A stretch of DNA of 31,870 nt from contig NZ_JAKDJE010000033.1 of the NCBI RefSeq assembly GCF_030454045.1, positions 1 through 31,870 on the forward strand, given 5' to 3'. The notes under the pieces were generated by a model, which searched no databases, was not told the DNA's origin, and saw only the letters and a list, made by a program, of their open reading frames with translations. Source of the DNA: Psychrobacter sp. Lineage in GTDB: Bacteria > Pseudomonadota > Gammaproteobacteria > Pseudomonadales > Moraxellaceae. The translations under genes were made by a program, and so were the position numbers. Below, piece by piece: positions 1 through 8,620 of this stretch. Numbering within the stretch: position 1 is the first letter of the stretch; each line of letters begins with the position of its first letter.

Positions 1-35
1 ATTGTTTTATGATGTTTGCCCTAACCATAACAATT

Positions 36-830
36 TTATTTTGAGCTGACTATAAGTAACGGCAAAATCACTCCAGCTTTTTCTATTAGCGTGATATCGA
101 CGATGGTATTCGGTGTTGGGTCAGGGTTTATCTCGATAACTTGCGCACCATTTTGCTTGGCTAGCTGTGAGAGTCCGGCCGCAGGATAGACCAAGCTTGA
201 GGTACCGATACTGATAAACACATCACAGTTAGCCGCAGCCTCTTCGGCAGTCTGCCATGCTTGTACAGGTAGTGCTTCGCCAAACCACACAATATCTGGT
301 CTGATGTAACCGTCGCAATGCGGACAAGTAATCAGCTTATCATCAAAACGTATCGTATCTTGCTTAATATAGGCGGCTCTTGATTGTTCTGGATAAGGTA
401 TCTCACACTGACCACAGCGATCACGCCACAGATGACCGTGCAAATGAGTCACTGCGCTTCCAGCTTGCTCATGTAGGTCATCGACATTTTGGGTGATGAG
501 TGTCACTGTTTGATCGGAGGTTTGCGCATGATACTGCCACTGAGCCAATGCATGATGGGCTGGATTTGGTACTTTATCTGCGACCATCTGCCTGCGCCAC
601 TGATACCATGACCATACAAGCTTTGGATCACGAGCGAATGCTTCAGGAGTGGCCAAATCCTCGACGCCGTAGTTTTCCCATAACCCTGTTTGCTTATCTC
701 GGAACGTCGGAATACCACTTTCGGCTGAAATGCCTGCCCCTGTCAAAATGCAAATGCGCTCTTTCGATGCCAACAATGTTGCCGCAAGTTTTACTTCTGC
801 TATTACCGCTGGTGATAATTCTGCTAACAT
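36..830 (-). CDS. cobB: NAD-dependent protein deacylase, sirtuin family
   Basis: A 264-residue Sir2 protein, the usual bacterial CobB length, that removes acyl groups from lysines using NAD+. Visible are the NAD-binding motif GAGISAESGIPTFRD (31-45), TQNVDDLHEQAG (113-124), the catalytic His131 in HLHGHL, a zinc ribbon (C139, C142, C169, C172), and SIGTSSLVYPAAG near the C-terminus. Y76 and R79 form the YxxR pair that in class III sirtuins recognises succinyl or malonyl lysine, so desuccinylase activity is possible (inference from family). The start has a good ribosome site (AAGGG, 7 nt upstream). It is divergent from the next gene, with only 35 bp between the two starts, so promoters must overlap the coding ends. 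Family assignment is secure. Confidence 0.95.
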   Translation of the reverse strand: MLAELSPAVIAEVKLAATLLASKERICILTGAGISAESGIPTFRDKQTGLWENYGVEDLATPEAFARDPKLVWSWYQWRRQMVADKVPNPAHHALAQWQYHAQTSDQTVTLITQNVDDLHEQAGSAVTHLHGHLWRDRCGQCEIPYPEQSRAAYIKQDTIRFDDKLITCPHCDGYIRPDIVWFGEALPVQAWQTAEEAAANCDVFISIGTSSLVYPAAGLSQLAKQNGAQVIEINPDPTPNTIVDITLIEKAGVILPLLIVSSK

Positions 831-865
831 GAGCCAACCCTTGTTAGTAATGGATATTTTTACTT

Positions 866-1228
866 ATGATAGACGGAATTTGGTGGCTTGTCATATTAAT
901 CGCCATCATCATGGCCTTATGGTTGGTAGCGAAATCGCGCGGGGCAAAAGCAGGCGAAAAGCACGGTAGTGCCAAGTCAAAAAATACAGTACCGAATGAT
1001 GCCCTGCAAAAAACATCCGCATTATTAAAGCAGTATTTTCCTGATTATCGAGTCACTCGTAAGGCAAATCACTTGCTCATCAGCCAACAAGGCAAAAAAA
1101 TCGCGATGATTACCATTGATAAAAAAATTGCTGAAGGTCAGCGCCGTCTAGGAGAGGTGCCCGTGATTAATTATCATCGTGTGCCCAGCCGTGTTCAATT
1201 GACTGCAAATTTACAAGACGCAGAGTAA
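866..1228 (+). CDS. Small single-pass membrane protein, unknown function
   Basis: A 120-residue protein with one N-terminal hydrophobic segment (about residues 5-22) followed by a short basic stretch and a soluble domain that begins around residue 48 (ALLKQYFPDYRV). The charge pattern suggests an N-out, C-in anchor with a cytoplasmic domain. No enzymatic motif is recognised. The start is the first ATG of the frame; its ribosome site is weak, but later ATGs would remove the membrane segment. It is divergent from cobB. Coding looks real because the frame is long, has normal host codon use and ends in an amphipathic region; the function is unknown. Confidence 0.7.
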   Translation: MIDGIWWLVILIAIIMALWLVAKSRGAKAGEKHGSAKSKNTVPNDALQKTSALLKQYFPDYRVTRKANHLLISQQGKKIAMITIDKKIAEGQRRLGEVPVINYHRVPSRVQLTANLQDAE

Positions 1229-1363
1229 GTTTTATATAGGTGAGAGCACTAGAGGTATGCGCACACAGAAAGACTGCCAACATTTTGATATATAGGTTTG
1301 ATGAGTATGAGCAGTTTAAGATAGCACTAAGGAAGGGTAGAGCGAGGTTGTAAACATCGTAAT

Positions 1364-1440
1364 TGGTGCGCTCGGCGGGAATCGAACCCACGACCCTCGG
1401 CTTCGGAAACCGATACTCTATCCAACTGAGCTACGAGCGC
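1364..1440 (-). tRNA. tRNA-Arg (anticodon CCG)
   Basis: The reverse strand reads a full cloverleaf of 77 nt. The acceptor GCGCTCG pairs perfectly with CGAGCGC. The anticodon loop TTCCGAA sits on a five-base-pair stem, and the T arm carries GTTCGATTC. The discriminator A and the CCA tail are encoded (1364-1367). CCG reads the CGG arginine codon. No clear terminator follows it. Confidence 0.95.
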
Positions 1441-1792
1441 ATATGATAACGATATGTCTGACTGTCACGCTTAGATGCGCATGATGACCAGCATAAGATG
1501 CCTAGAAATAAAGACCGCTTAGTCTAACAAATAAAATGCATAAAGCCAATGAGTGACAAGCGCGATTGAGGTTTTTTAAGAAAAAACAGCCAAGTCATTA
1601 AACAAGCATGGCAATTTACCTGCCTTTTCCCTTATAATGTTGGGGAGAATTCATATTTATAATCACCGATTGCAAGCGCGCTGACAAGCGGGATGGCTGT
1701 CTGCTATTGAGGACTTAGAGGTCGTCAAAGGAGGACAGACGGAATGTCTAAGCCAGGTTAGCCCTTGTATACGCAATAAGAGAACGTGACGA
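1441..1792. other. Intergenic stretch upstream of the cytochrome gene
   Basis: This 352-bp gap lies between the 5' end of tRNA-Arg and the cytochrome start. It holds a candidate promoter at 1609-1638 (listed separately) followed by a leader of about 140 nt. No convincing open reading frame is seen on either strand, and no convincing tRNA-Arg promoter could be placed. Confidence 0.5.
1609..1638 (+). promoter_or_regulatory. Candidate sigma-70 promoter for the cytochrome gene
   Basis: A perfect TATAAT (1633-1638) has a weak -35-like TGGCAA 18 bp upstream (1609-1614). It is the best promoter-like sequence in the gap before the cytochrome and would give a long leader. The -35 matches consensus at only three of six positions, so the call is moderate. 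Confidence 0.45.
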
Positions 1793-2449
1793 ATGAGAAA
1801 AGTAGTTATGTTATCGGCAGCTGCCATTCTAGGAATCGCTAGTATCGCGGTGAGCCAAGCTGAAGATATCATTGATACCCCTGTAACAGTCTCTGACGTA
1901 GCAGAAGGTCAAGAGGTAGTGGAAGAGGCTCCGCAAACTCTGGGCGATGAGCCACAAGCGGCTGCAGACACGACAGATGGCGCTGCACCGGCTGATGGTG
2001 CCGCTCCAGCAGAAGGCGAAGAAACTGCCGCTGTAGCGCCTGCCGCTGACGAAGAGCCGATTCCGCAAGATACGCCGCAAGTACAAAAGCTGATTGCTTT
2101 GTATCCTAATCTGATTGCCCGTATTCAACCTGTTGCAACTGTATGTTTCGAAGACGATGAAGTCTGTGATGTAACAGCACGCTCATCTGGCCCATCTGCA
2201 GGTGACGGCCCTCGTGATGGTAAAACGGTATATAATGCGGTATGCCATACTTGTCACGCTGCAGGCTTGCTAGGCTCACCTATTTTTGGGGATACTGGTG
2301 CTTGGGGTCCACGTATCGCGAAAGGTAAAGACACGCTATATACCCATGCTATCAATGGTTTCAATGCGATGCCTGCCAAAGGCGGCGCGGATATTCCTGA
2401 TGAAGAAGTTCAAAACGCTGTCGATTATATGGTTGCAGAAGCTAGCTAA
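1793..2449 (+). CDS. Periplasmic c-type cytochrome (c5-like) with a long acidic linker
   Basis: A 218-residue protein with an N-terminal signal peptide (about 1-23, ending SQA before EDI). Then comes a low-complexity linker rich in Ala, Pro, Glu and Asp (about 35-95), then a monohaem cytochrome c domain. The haem site is CHTCH (C151, C154, H155) and M193 in NAMPAKGG is the likely sixth ligand. It resembles the cytochrome c5/CytC550 group of small electron carriers to terminal oxidases. The linker could let the haem domain reach between partners in the periplasm (inference). An extra cysteine pair, C118 and C125, precedes the haem domain and could form a disulfide. It is followed by a strong terminator, so it is probably monocistronic. 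Confidence 0.88.
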   Translation: MRKVVMLSAAAILGIASIAVSQAEDIIDTPVTVSDVAEGQEVVEEAPQTLGDEPQAAADTTDGAAPADGAAPAEGEETAAVAPAADEEPIPQDTPQVQKLIALYPNLIARIQPVATVCFEDDEVCDVTARSSGPSAGDGPRDGKTVYNAVCHTCHAAGLLGSPIFGDTGAWGPRIAKGKDTLYTHAINGFNAMPAKGGADIPDEEVQNAVDYMVAEAS

Positions 2450-2493
2450 ACTCTACACATAGCTGTGCTAAGCTTTGACGATAGCCATTCGTG

Positions 2494-2530
2494 AAGCGCC
2501 TATCTTACTCATGAGATAGGCGCTTTTTTA
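2494..2530 (+). terminator. Intrinsic terminator after the cytochrome gene
   Basis: A perfect 11-bp stem (AGCGCCTATCT at 2495-2505 with AGATAGGCGCT at 2514-2524), an 8-nt loop and a run of six T residues. Confidence 0.9.
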
Positions 2531-2632
2531 TGATGAATATTATCAATATAGTACTTCAACTATAAAGCGGTTGAAATTCACGATCAATAACCTCATTTTA
2601 TGAGATTACACCGTGTCTTCTAGATAGTAGAG

Positions 2633-2694
2633 CGTGTTGAACATTTTTATATGGCCTCGGTCAGTATGATAATGACAGTCGAATGTTCAACACG
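2633..2694. repeat. 13-bp perfect inverted repeat upstream of yadG
   Basis: CGTGTTGAACATT (2633-2645) and its exact reverse complement AATGTTCAACACG (2682-2694) are separated by 36 bp. There is no T run after it, so it is not an intrinsic terminator. It lies about 55 bp before the yadG start and could be a spaced operator, a cruciform, or the ends of a tiny repeat element. Confidence 0.7.
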
Positions 2695-2749
2695 GCCTAT
2701 TATTCTAAAATCGTGTTTTATACAAATTGATAAAAAATAAGAGGTCTTC

Positions 2750-3712
2750 ATGTCTGATGTACCAGCACTTTCTATCCAAAACCTATCTAAGACTTATGAT
2801 AATGGGTTTTCGGCACTAAAAGGCGTTGATTTAACCGTACCACAAGGTGGGTTTTTTGCACTGCTTGGCCCAAACGGAGCAGGCAAGTCCACGATGATCG
2901 GTATTATCAGCTCGCTATTTAAACCAACCACTGGCAGTGTCCATATTTTTGGCACGGATTTATTAGAAAACCCTTCAATTGCCAAACAATACCTTGGCGT
3001 TGTGCCACAAGAGTTCAATTTCAATATGTTTGAGAAAGTTGAAGACATTTTGATCACTCAGGCAGGTTACTTTGGTATTTCTGCAAAAGAAGCCAGACCT
3101 CGCGCAAAAAGGCTGCTGACAGCACTTGGGCTATGGGACAAGCGTGATAGCAAATCGCGTGATTTATCTGGCGGTATGAAACGCCGTCTGATGATCGCGC
3201 GCGCCTTGATTCATAAACCAAAATTATTGATTCTTGATGAGCCCACAGCAGGGGTGGATATTGAGCTGCGCCGCTCGATGTGGGAGTTTATGCAGCAAAT
3301 TAATATCGAAGAGAATACCACGATTATTCTGACCACCCATTATCTCGAAGAGGCCGAGCAGCTGTGTAAACGCATCGCCATTTTGGATCATGGCGAGATT
3401 CGTATTAATACAGAAATGAAAGATTTGTTGGCACAATTGTCAGTAGAGACGTTCGTCTTTGATCTAGAGACATCGCTCACAGAACATTTGGTGCTAGATG
3501 GGGTGACAGGAATCTCACAACCAGATGACAAAACACTGGAAGTCACGTTAACAGAGGGTGAGTCATTAAACGGTGTCTTTAATCAGTTGTCTGATAAAGG
3601 CATTCGCGTGGGAAGTATGCGAAATAAAGCCAACCGTCTAGAAGAGTTGTTTATGCGTTTGGTCGACAGAAATATTGAAAGTGCAAATAGTATGAAGGAG
3701 GCGGGACTATGA
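2750..3712 (+). CDS. yadG: ABC transporter ATP-binding protein, YadG family
   Basis: A 320-residue nucleotide-binding subunit of a two-gene exporter. Walker A GPNGAGKST is at 40-48, the Q-loop is near 88 (VPQEF), the signature LSGGM is at 140-144, Walker B LLILDEP is at 160-166, and the switch histidine is H198 in LTTHYLEE. The LSGGMKRRL and EPTAGVD wording matches the DrrA/NodI/YadG export branch. The C-terminal 100 residues form a family-typical extension. AGAGG precedes the start. It overlaps the permease gene by ATGA, so the two are translationally coupled. The exported substrate is not known from sequence. Confidence 0.93.
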   Translation: MSDVPALSIQNLSKTYDNGFSALKGVDLTVPQGGFFALLGPNGAGKSTMIGIISSLFKPTTGSVHIFGTDLLENPSIAKQYLGVVPQEFNFNMFEKVEDILITQAGYFGISAKEARPRAKRLLTALGLWDKRDSKSRDLSGGMKRRLMIARALIHKPKLLILDEPTAGVDIELRRSMWEFMQQINIEENTTIILTTHYLEEAEQLCKRIAILDHGEIRINTEMKDLLAQLSVETFVFDLETSLTEHLVLDGVTGISQPDDKTLEVTLTEGESLNGVFNQLSDKGIRVGSMRNKANRLEELFMRLVDRNIESANSMKEAGL

Positions 3713-4515
3713 GACAGGAGATGGTCGATCACACCAAAACGATGTCACTGAGTAAAAAGTGGGTTGCGTTTCGTACTATCTGGTTCAAAGAAGTGCGCCG
3801 TATCCTGCGCATCTGGCCGCAGACGCTATTACCGCCAGTGATTACGATGAGCTTGTACTTTGTCATTTTTGGTAAGATGATTGGCTCGCGCGTAGGTGAG
3901 ATGGGCGGCGTGCCCTACATGCAGTTTATCGTACCAGGTTTGATCATGATGTCGATCATTACCAACAGTTACTCGAACGTGGTTTCGAGTTTCTTTAGTG
4001 CCAAGTTTACATCTAGTATTGAGGAGCTTTTGGTCTCGCCTGTGTCCAAACATGCGATTTTGATGGGTTATATCAGTGGTGGTATTTTCCGTGGACTGGC
4101 CATCGGGGTGATTGTCTCGATCGTCGCGCTATTTTTTACCGACCTCGGTATTGAGCATTTATTTGTCACTGTATTTACGGTACTTGGCACGTCTACCTTG
4201 TTTTCATTAGGCGGTTTTATCAATGCGGTGTTTGCGCGATCATTTGATGATATCTCAATCATTCCAAGCTTTGTATTGACGCCGCTGACCTATTTGGGTG
4301 GTGTATTTTATTCAATGGAGAATCTATCGCCATTTTGGCAAAACATCTCATTGCTTAACCCCATCGTGTATATGGTCAACTCTTTCCGTTACGGTATTCT
4401 TGGCTACTCTGATGTCAACGTTTGGTATTCGATGGGCGCGATTTTTGTGTTTTGCGTGATATTTTATATCATCGCTTATCGTCTGCTTGATAACGGCTCA
4501 CGCGTGCGCTTGTGA
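3709..4515 (+). CDS. yadH: ABC-2 type permease, YadH family
   Basis: A 268-residue membrane partner of the preceding ATPase, with about six hydrophobic segments. It carries the family blocks IWPQTLLPPVITMSLYFVIF, YMQFIVPGLIMMSIITNSYS and LTPLTYLGGVFYSM, which closely resemble those I recall for E. coli YadH. The ATG lies inside the stop of yadG (ATGA overlap). An alternative start at M12 (3742) would give a length nearer to E. coli YadH (256 residues). The pair probably forms a homodimer-of-heterodimers exporter in the inner membrane; the cargo is unknown. Confidence 0.92.
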   Translation: MRQEMVDHTKTMSLSKKWVAFRTIWFKEVRRILRIWPQTLLPPVITMSLYFVIFGKMIGSRVGEMGGVPYMQFIVPGLIMMSIITNSYSNVVSSFFSAKFTSSIEELLVSPVSKHAILMGYISGGIFRGLAIGVIVSIVALFFTDLGIEHLFVTVFTVLGTSTLFSLGGFINAVFARSFDDISIIPSFVLTPLTYLGGVFYSMENLSPFWQNISLLNPIVYMVNSFRYGILGYSDVNVWYSMGAIFVFCVIFYIIAYRLLDNGSRVRL

Positions 4516-4599
4516 TGGTCAGCGTGTGAAGCGATAGCGATGCCCAAAGCGCTGTCGGTTGAGCAGTTAGGGTTTAACGATTAAATAGTAGGAAAGTAA

Positions 4600-5496
4600 A
4601 TGAGCATACATGGCATTTTAGGGGAACAAACCACCGACTATCCCACACATTATAGTCCAGAGACGCTCTATCCCATCGCGCGTAGTATGGGCCGTGATGT
4701 GATTGGCTGGCAGGATGATAAGCTGGCCGTGGGTGTGGATTGGTGGCATGCGTTTGAGCTGTCTTGGTTGACCCCGCAAGGCATCTCGCAGGTGGCGATG
4801 GCGCGCTTTAGCATTCCTGCCAGCTCGCCATTTATTGTTGAGTCCAAATCGTTAAAGCTGTATTTAAACAGTCTTAATTTCACCGAGTTTGCCAGTTGGC
4901 ACGCAGTCGAGACACAGATTGCTGCTGACTTATCAACGTGCTTGCAAGCAGAGGTGACAGTCAAATTATTCGCACTTGATGATGCGCCAAGTCTATTGAT
5001 TACTGAGCCGTCAGGTATTGGTATTGATGAGGCGCTCGCGGATAGTCAGGAAAAAGTGGCACTCAGTCTCCATCCTGATGCCTCATTGCTTTTGGCAACA
5101 GACGATCGCCCATTGAACTCTGAGACTCAGCAAGCACTGAGCAGTCAAATGCAAGCAGGAGGGCCCGTGAGTTTTTATTCCAATTTGCTGCGTAGTAATT
5201 GCCCTGTGACCAATCAGCCTGATTGGGGCACGCTGTTGGTGACGATGACGGGTATGAACAGCGAGCATCCCATTTATGCTGCCAATATACTGCGCTATAT
5301 ATTGAGCTTTCGCCAGCACAACGGCTTTCATGAGCAGTGCGTTGAGCAGATTTTTGCGGATTTGAGTCAGTATTATCAGCCAGAAACGCTGATGGTGCGG
5401 GCATGGTACACGCGCCGAGGCGGTATTGATATCAATCCTTGCCGTGTTAGCGATATGAGCCTATTGCCGACACCAAGTCGTTTGATTCGCCAGTAG
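4600..5496 (+). CDS. queF: NADPH-dependent 7-cyano-7-deazaguanine reductase
   Basis: A 298-residue QueF of the long (bimodular, E. coli-like) type. It reduces preQ0 to preQ1 for queuosine in tRNA. The QueF motif ESKSLKLYLNS is at 81-91. The catalytic Cys is C201 in RSNCPVTNQPDW, with Asp208 seven residues later, matching the Cys190/Asp197 spacing I know for E. coli. The C-terminal part contains NGFHEQCVEQIF, typical of the family. AGGAAA lies at good spacing before the start. It is downstream of yadGH in the same direction after an 84-bp gap, so co-transcription is possible but not required. Confidence 0.96.
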   Translation: MSIHGILGEQTTDYPTHYSPETLYPIARSMGRDVIGWQDDKLAVGVDWWHAFELSWLTPQGISQVAMARFSIPASSPFIVESKSLKLYLNSLNFTEFASWHAVETQIAADLSTCLQAEVTVKLFALDDAPSLLITEPSGIGIDEALADSQEKVALSLHPDASLLLATDDRPLNSETQQALSSQMQAGGPVSFYSNLLRSNCPVTNQPDWGTLLVTMTGMNSEHPIYAANILRYILSFRQHNGFHEQCVEQIFADLSQYYQPETLMVRAWYTRRGGIDINPCRVSDMSLLPTPSRLIRQ

Positions 5497-5525
5497 TGAT
5501 CATTCAATCATGATATGACAGACAT

Positions 5526-5556
5526 AAAAAAAGCGCCTACTTATGAGGCGCTTTTT
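5526..5556. terminator. Bidirectional terminator between queF and proS
   Basis: A hairpin AAAAAGCGCCT / AGGCGCTTTTT with a 7-nt loop. It is flanked by A on one side and T on the other, so it serves the two convergent genes queF and proS. Confidence 0.88.
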
Positions 5557-5570
5557 GTGTATTAACCAGT

Positions 5571-7289
5571 TTACTCGCAGCCCAAATTTGCAAGTAGCTC
5601 CTCACGGCTTAGTAGCTCTTTTTCACCGCTGCGGCGATTGACGTACTCGTATTTGTCTTCTGCAAGATTACGACCAGAGACGACGATACGATGCGGAATA
5701 CCGATCAGCTCAAGATCAGCGAACTTCACACCTGGGCGCTCGTTGCGATCATCAAGCAGTACATTGACGCCTTGAGCTTTTAGCGTTTCATAAAGTGCCG
5801 TCGCTGTTTGCATGACGGTGTCTTCTTTTGATTTCATTGGGATGATGGCCACTTCAAACGGTGCAATAGAGTCATCAACTGTTGGCGTTTGTGGCCACAT
5901 GATGCCATTGTCATCGTTATTCTGCTCAATGGCAGCCGCGATGATACGGCTAACGCCAATTCCGTAACAGCCCATCATGAGTGTGACAGGTTTGCCATCT
6001 TCACCAGAGACGGTACAGTTCATCGCTTGTGAGTACTTATCACCCAACTGGAAAATATGACCGACTTCGATGCCGCGCTTGATTTTTAGGCTACCCTTAC
6101 CATCAGGAGACGGGTCACCTTCTTGCACATTACGTACATCAACGACGCGCGTGATGCTGGCGTCACGCTCCCAATTCATACCGATGGTATGCTTGTTGAC
6201 TTCATTGGCACCGCAGACAAAATCTGATAACGTAGCAGCTGAACGATCAACGAATACTGGCATGTCTAAATTGACGCCGATATAGCCTTTGTGTAGGCCA
6301 GCGGCTTTTAGCTCTTCATCAGAGGCGAGCGTCAGTGGGAAGTTGGCCTCTTCGATTTTTTCGGCTTTGACGGTATTGAGCTGATGGTCGCCGCGCAATA
6401 CGATAGCGATCAGTTGTGGCTCATCATTCTCGTTATGACCGTGTACGATCAGTGTTTTGACCGTCTGCTCTAATGGAATGTCTAAGTGCTCAGCCACCAT
6501 TTTGCACGTGGTCATGTTTTCTGTTAAGACGTCTTCGCGCTCCATAGTAGGTGCCTGACGCTCAGCAGTGCTCACAGATTCGGCCAGCTCAACGTTGGCT
6601 GCATAATCAGAGGAATCTGAGAAGGCAATGTCATCTTCGCCGCTGTCTGCCAATACATGAAACTCATGAGAAGCAAAGCCGCCAATAGATCCTGTATCTG
6701 CTTGTACGGCACGGAAGTCTAAACCCAGACGGGTAAAAATACGCGTGTAAGCATCATACATATCATCATAAGTTTTCGCGAGCGATGCCTGATCCACATG
6801 GAAAGAATACGCATCTTTCATCGTAAATTCGCGTGCGCGCATCACACCAAAGCGTGGACGAATCTCATCACGGAATTTGCTTTGAATCTGAAAAAAGCTA
6901 ATAGGCAACTGCTTGTAGCTGCGCAGCTCGCCTTGAGCAAGGTTCGTGATCACCTCTTCGTGAGTTGGTCCAAGCACAAAGTCGCGATCATGACGGTCTT
7001 TGAAGCGCAGTAGCTCAGGACCATAATCATCAAAACGGCCGGTGGTCTGCCACAGCTCAGCAGGCTGAGTCATCGGCATGAGAACCTCTTGTGCCCCAAC
7101 GTTTTGCATCTCTTCACGAACAATGCGTTCGACCTTTTGTAGGATGCGCAGACCCATTGGCAACCAAATGTACAATCCAGAAGCAATCTTGCGGATAAGA
7201 CCAGCACGCACCATCAATTGGCTTGAGGCGATGTCGGCATCACTTGGGGTTTCTTTTAGGGTAGCAAATAAAAATTGACTGGCTTTCAT
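5571..7289 (-). CDS. proS: Prolyl-tRNA synthetase, bacterial type with editing domain
   Basis: A 572-residue class II synthetase, the same length as E. coli ProS; it charges tRNA-Pro. Motif 2 (FRDEIRPRFGVMRAREFTMKD) spans about 139-159, with GPTHEE just before (107-112). Motif 3 GCYGIGVSR is at 440-448. Between motifs 2 and 3 lies the YbaK-like INS domain (about 225-405) that hydrolyses Ala-tRNA-Pro. The anticodon-binding domain is C-terminal, around 465-572. It is transcribed convergently with queF, with a shared terminator between. Confidence 0.97.
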   Translation of the reverse strand: MKASQFLFATLKETPSDADIASSQLMVRAGLIRKIASGLYIWLPMGLRILQKVERIVREEMQNVGAQEVLMPMTQPAELWQTTGRFDDYGPELLRFKDRHDRDFVLGPTHEEVITNLAQGELRSYKQLPISFFQIQSKFRDEIRPRFGVMRAREFTMKDAYSFHVDQASLAKTYDDMYDAYTRIFTRLGLDFRAVQADTGSIGGFASHEFHVLADSGEDDIAFSDSSDYAANVELAESVSTAERQAPTMEREDVLTENMTTCKMVAEHLDIPLEQTVKTLIVHGHNENDEPQLIAIVLRGDHQLNTVKAEKIEEANFPLTLASDEELKAAGLHKGYIGVNLDMPVFVDRSAATLSDFVCGANEVNKHTIGMNWERDASITRVVDVRNVQEGDPSPDGKGSLKIKRGIEVGHIFQLGDKYSQAMNCTVSGEDGKPVTLMMGCYGIGVSRIIAAAIEQNNDDNGIMWPQTPTVDDSIAPFEVAIIPMKSKEDTVMQTATALYETLKAQGVNVLLDDRNERPGVKFADLELIGIPHRIVVSGRNLAEDKYEYVNRRSGEKELLSREELLANLGCE

Positions 7290-7878
7290 AAATAAAGCGT
7301 AACCTTATCTTTGATAAAAAAATAAGAAATAGGAGGATGTTGAGCGTATGGCTAATCGTTTCGTTGCCGCCGCAAGCTTACCTTTATCACTTAGCAATAG
7401 ACTAGGGATTTCCTAGTGACTTACATGTTCATACAAGAGAACAAACACATCAGCAAAAAACACTCTCACAAAAAGAGGCAGATTTGATTTGAAGTATAAA
7501 ACGGCTCATACGCCATATAGTGACGAAAAAGGTCGATAGTATTTCAAGCATGGCATTTTATACATACAATTTGACTATGTTAGGTAAAGTTCGTCTAAGA
7601 CGCAACGACTTTTTGTCTTTTCAGACCGAACGTTGTGCAAAGCTCAAAAACAGGCGTGAGTAATTGCATCATTCATAAGGGATTACGATAATTGTAGGGG
7701 ATATCTCAAAGGTGGTTTCATGCATTTATTATGTAGAGGATTGGTAGCCACTGCTTGAAGTGACTGCACAATAGTCGCATGTAAAGTTTAGGCAATTGTT
7801 TTTATTTTATATCACTATTCGTCATCTAAGAATTGGTCATCTGAAAATGATGCAATTTTACTTATATAGGTAGCTTCT
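7290..7878. other. Long intergenic region between proS and the DUF4230 gene
   Basis: A 589-bp gap between divergent genes that must hold both promoters; none stands out by consensus. A 22-codon open frame at 7348-7416 has AGGAGG 11 nt upstream, but there is nothing else to support it. No hairpin terminator, repeat array or RNA gene was recognised. Confidence 0.5.
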
Positions 7879-8619
7879 ATGAGTAGTTCCAATATAAATC
7901 ATAGCAATAACACTCACAAGCCCGAGAAATCGCCACTCTCTAAGCTGTCATGGTTGGTATTATTGATCGGTTTGGCCGCCATTGCTTTTGCGATCTACAG
8001 TGTACAAAACATACCAGAAGAAGAACCAGTAGAGACCATCACGCGAGAAGGTGTGGTCACGCAAATACAGCAGCTTAATCGCTTGCATACTGTTGCGTTC
8101 AGCGTGGATACCGTCATCACTAGCGAGCGTCAAGGAAGCTGGGTGAAGCTGTGGCAAGACGAGCAAAAAGCGCTGTTTATCGCTCAGGGACGCGTAGAAG
8201 CAGGGGTTGATTTGAGTGCACTAACGCCTGAGATGGTACAAGTGGTGCAGCCTGTCACGCCTAAAATTGACGACGAGCAAGGGGCTGACAACCAAGCGTT
8301 GACTGCGACCATGCCGCAAATTAATATTACCTTGCCGCCTGCAGAGGTATTCTCCGTCTATCTAGATAACATTGAGATTTATGACTGGCAGACGGGTGCG
8401 TTTGGCATGATGCAAGTAGATCCTAAGATACTGGATGAAGCGCAAAGTATGGCAAAAAAAGAAGTATTAGAGCGCGCTTGTAGAGGAGATGTCATGACTA
8501 TGGCACTACAAAACGCCCAGACGCAACTGCAGCAGCTATTTGCATTGACTGGTGCTATCGTGACGGTGACCACTCAGGGTGCAGGCGCGTGTCAGTTACC
8601 AGCAGTCACTAATAGCTAG
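7879..8619 (+). CDS. Membrane-anchored DUF4230 protein
   Basis: A 246-residue protein with a short basic/polar N-terminus, one transmembrane helix (about 24-42) and an extracytoplasmic domain. The domain has the DUF4230 pattern: an N-terminal strand pair around TREGVVTQIQQLNRLHTVAFSVDTVI, a central VEAGVDLSAL block, and a conserved PPAEVFSVYLDNIEIYDWQTGAF region. The family function is not known to me. It converges on the photolyase gene with one base between the two stop codons and no terminator hairpin. Confidence 0.8.
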   Translation: MSSSNINHSNNTHKPEKSPLSKLSWLVLLIGLAAIAFAIYSVQNIPEEEPVETITREGVVTQIQQLNRLHTVAFSVDTVITSERQGSWVKLWQDEQKALFIAQGRVEAGVDLSALTPEMVQVVQPVTPKIDDEQGADNQALTATMPQINITLPPAEVFSVYLDNIEIYDWQTGAFGMMQVDPKILDEAQSMAKKEVLERACRGDVMTMALQNAQTQLQQLFALTGAIVTVTTQGAGACQLPAVTNS

Positions 8620-8620
8620 T

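Noticed and set aside
7348..7416. 22-codon frame with AGGAGG upstream, possible leader peptide
   Set aside because: The spacing is long (11 nt), no gene follows closely, and there is no attenuator hairpin; support is too thin.
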